Below, piece after piece: positions 6,227 to 7,980 of a DNA stretch of 7,980 nt. The translations under genes and the position numbers were made by a program. Location of the stretch: NCBI GenBank assembly GCA_021846725.1, contig JAJZWK010000071.1, forward strand, positions 1 to 7,980. The letters run 5' to 3'. Position 1 is the stretch's first letter; every line of letters begins with the position of its first letter. The notes under the pieces were generated by a model, which saw only the letters and a program-made list of their open reading frames with translations, was not told the DNA's origin and searched no databases. The DNA is from Actinomycetes bacterium. Its GTDB lineage: Bacteria; Actinomycetota; Acidimicrobiia; Acidimicrobiales; JAMCPL01.

Positions 6227-7980
6227 GGTCACCTTGGGGTTGACAGGAAGAGGGTTGACAGGAAGAGGCTTGGTAGGGAAAGTGCTACATGTTCCACTAC
6301 TAAGACTACGCTTGATTGAACGGTTATAGTTACTAACTGATGCATTATTATCAGATATATCGTTATGACTTGTAATACATCCGACGACAGGACACGAAGC
6401 TCTAGTGCTGCTACGATCACATTTGAAAATTGTATCCGCTACAACAGGGGAGACTTTCCTGTAGCCTTGCAGTATCTTTTCGGGTACCCGATAAGCAGTC
6501 ACGCCCTTAAATGCGTGGTGTGCCCATCCGAGTCTGTTCATCATTATTAGCCATGGCTTGGCCATATCGGGAACAGCTACGCTATGGTCATCGTGAATGG
6601 CACAAAATATTTCGATCTGGTAGGCAGCTCCACGGGAGGGTATTCCTGCTGAAGCTACTATCTTGCTTGCTGGCCAACGATTATATCCCGTACTTGAATA
6701 TGGATCGTATCCCCATGGCGGGATATCGGCATTGAATTGGAAATTTGAGGCCTCTGACCAGAGGGCACCAAGATGTCGGTCAGAAAAGGGTACGGCTGAT
6801 CCACTGGGAAGTACGAGCACTCCCGAACCATCTCCCACATAACTGGCGAGTTTCCCATCGCTTACTGCTTTAGGTATATTAGGAGTTGGCCAGGAAAAAT
6901 TGGATGTATTAGGGATAACCAGCAATGCCCCCAACAACGCTATGGAAAACCTCGTTACTTTTGCACGTCTATCAGTTCCCCAGCTGATCCATAGCGGTAC
7001 CCACAATGCCATGCTAAAAGTTACATACATGCTTAGCCTTATAGGTATGACGTCCTTCAAAACAGGTAAGTGTATTGCGAGCATCCAGGGGAGCCGTACT
7101 GGTGTGGTCTTGCCATCGATATGGAGCACCGGTCCCAGCGTAAGTACAGTCATGAGTAATGTCCAGAGGAGTAATGGAATTGCCCATCGATGTCGACCAA
7201 TGCGCTGTTGGCGTATGCCCTCTGCAACAGCAAATATTACTACGATAAGTAGGATGATTCCTATATAGCCTCCCTCTTCAAAGTAGTTACTGGTAAAGCG
7301 ATTTGCTATACTGATTACCTGATTACTCCCTAATAATGTAGCTGGAGTAGGGATAATAAAGCTGAGAAGGTCATTTGACCCTATGTAAGCCGATATTATA
7401 GCGGTACTACCGATCTTTAGTCCAGAAATAAGGTACCAGGCCAATGGGGCAATCAGTACAGCCGTACCAGTCGCTATTGCCAGTAACTCTCGAAAGAGCA
7501 GCTTCAATTGCGCCATCACCTCTTTCTTGTACCAGATAAAAAATAGCCCTATTGCTCCAACAGATGAGAGCGTAAACGTAAGCGTCATCTCAGTAGAGGT
7601 ATAAAACATAAAAGTTACCAGCAGTATAGAGAGGACAACGAACAGGGCGGGTTTGATCTTGCAACGAATACGTCGGATTAGTAAAGTTACCAGTATAGGA
7701 ACGGGGAATATGAGCACCCAGAGTATATGTCCGCCACGCATTTCAGCTGCTTCGTATGAAGAGAATCCGAAGAGGAATCCACCAAGTATGGCAGGGAGTG
7801 TAGATACCTCCAAGGTGTCCAGTAGCCAGAGCATGGCAAGTGCAGCGGCCACTGGAGCAAGTAGCATATAGAGATTCCAAGAGACCAGTGGACCGAATAG
7901 AAGGGTTACCGGGGTAGCCAGTAGCGCAGGTCCGGCAATAGAGGTCATCCAAGCCGCATTATAAGTGTTGGGATATGTAA
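6176..7980 (-). CDS. Polytopic membrane protein, GT-C/YfhO-like, N terminus beyond the window
   Basis: The frame stays open through the right edge, so the gene is 5'-truncated. The ATG at 7946-7948 is internal, because upstream codons read TYPNTYNAAW and continue a family-like outer loop. About 600 residues are visible. Counting from that ATG, about ten to eleven helices run to residue 346, including the FGFSSYEAAEMRGGH region (60-74) typical of the turn before a helix in these proteins. An outer domain follows (347-490), ending in FKGVTAYRVPE. The last 100 residues are a Ser/Cys-rich tail (Cys 510, 519, 524, 554) with a PLPVN duplication; I recognise nothing in it. Such proteins usually use polyprenyl-phosphate sugars at the outer face of the membrane, but the expected acidic first-loop motif lies off the window, so the role is inferred. 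It has a much smaller outer domain than the YfhO-type protein at 211-3624. Confidence 0.85.
   Translation of the reverse strand, partial: TYPNTYNAAWMTSIAGPALLATPVTLLFGPLVSWNLYMLLAPVAAALAMLWLLDTLEVSTLPAILGGFLFGFSSYEAAEMRGGHILWVLIFPVPILVTLLIRRIRCKIKPALFVVLSILLVTFMFYTSTEMTLTFTLSSVGAIGLFFIWYKKEVMAQLKLLFRELLAIATGTAVLIAPLAWYLISGLKIGSTAIISAYIGSNDLLSFIIPTPATLLGSNQVISIANRFTSNYFEEGGYIGIILLIVVIFAVAEGIRQQRIGRHRWAIPLLLWTLLMTVLTLGPVLHIDGKTTPVRLPWMLAIHLPVLKDVIPIRLSMYVTFSMALWVPLWISWGTDRRAKVTRFSIALLGALLVIPNTSNFSWPTPNIPKAVSDGKLASYVGDGSGVLVLPSGSAVPFSDRHLGALWSEASNFQFNADIPPWGYDPYSSTGYNRWPASKIVASAGIPSRGAAYQIEIFCAIHDDHSVAVPDMAKPWLIMMNRLGWAHHAFKGVTAYRVPEKILQGYRKVSPVVADTIFKCDRSSTRASCPVVGCITSHNDISDNNASVSNYNRSIKRSLSSGTCSTFPTKPLPVNPLPVNPKVTSTGHTHKDFVPLRTRT
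6237..6268. repeat. Tandem duplication of 15 bp in the membrane-protein tail
   Basis: GGGTTGACAGGAAGA occurs at 6237-6251 and 6252-6266, with two further matching bases. On the minus strand it encodes PLPVN twice (residues 561-570). It lies just past the kinase stop at 6224-6226. The period of five codons keeps the frame, so the duplication was tolerated in the non-conserved tail. Confidence 0.85.

Noticed and set aside
6227..6268. Bidirectional terminator between the convergent genes
   Set aside because: GGTCACC at 6227-6233 is only a short dyad, with no long stem and no T-run, and the genes overlap here.
6229..6420. Alternative minus frame at the end of the right-hand membrane protein, suggesting a frameshift
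   Set aside because: Its translation shows no better family match than the main frame, and the main frame is continuous through the 15-bp duplication. A frameshift is possible but unsupported.
7743..7948. ATG at 7946-7948 as the true start of the right-hand membrane protein
   Set aside because: The frame is open beyond it to the window edge, with family-like residues (TYPNTYNAAW), and helices expected upstream are missing.
1..7980. Insertion sequences, phage genes, tRNA or rRNA genes, riboswitches
   Set aside because: I saw no transposase or integrase motifs, terminal repeats, cloverleaf structures or known aptamer cores on either strand.

Overview
The window looks like bacterial chromosome, most likely from an actinobacterium. 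No phage, transposon, CRISPR or RNA-gene signal was seen. Base composition is fairly balanced and codon use is mixed, with many ATA, GTA and GGT codons. The taxonomic hint comes mainly from gene order. A D-2-hydroxyacid dehydrogenase gene and an FGGY sugar kinase gene stand head to head, as I recall for serA2/xylB (Rv0728c/Rv0729) of Mycobacterium tuberculosis. The exact lineage is not determined.

Layout, left to right. Positions 1-210 hold four perfect 12-bp tandem copies, a pair of 15-bp direct repeats and possibly the start of a truncated minus-strand gene. Positions 211-3624 (minus) encode a very large YfhO-type multi-pass membrane protein of 1137 residues. It has two Ser/Thr-rich inserts in its outer domain, and its gene contains several unusually good inverted repeats, including a perfect 20-bp palindrome. 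Positions 3621-4625 (minus) encode the dehydrogenase, whose stop codon overlaps the GTG start of the YfhO-type gene by 4 bp, so the two should be one operon. Positions 4626-4792 are the divergent promoter region. Positions 4793-6226 (plus) encode the kinase. From 6176 to the right edge, on the minus strand, runs the 3' part of a second polytopic membrane protein of the glycosyltransferase-like kind. Its end overlaps the kinase end tail to tail by 51 bp.

The kinase and dehydrogenase plausibly act together on a sugar or sugar-acid intermediate in the cytoplasm. The two membrane proteins look like lipid-linked-sugar (GT-C-like) enzymes or their relatives, acting at the outer face of the membrane. 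Whether the soluble pair and the membrane pair share one pathway, for example making and then attaching an unusual sugar, is inference. The most notable points are the coupling of a YfhO-type gene to the dehydrogenase, the palindromes inside that gene and the repeat block at the left edge. I see no clearly new defence or mobile system.
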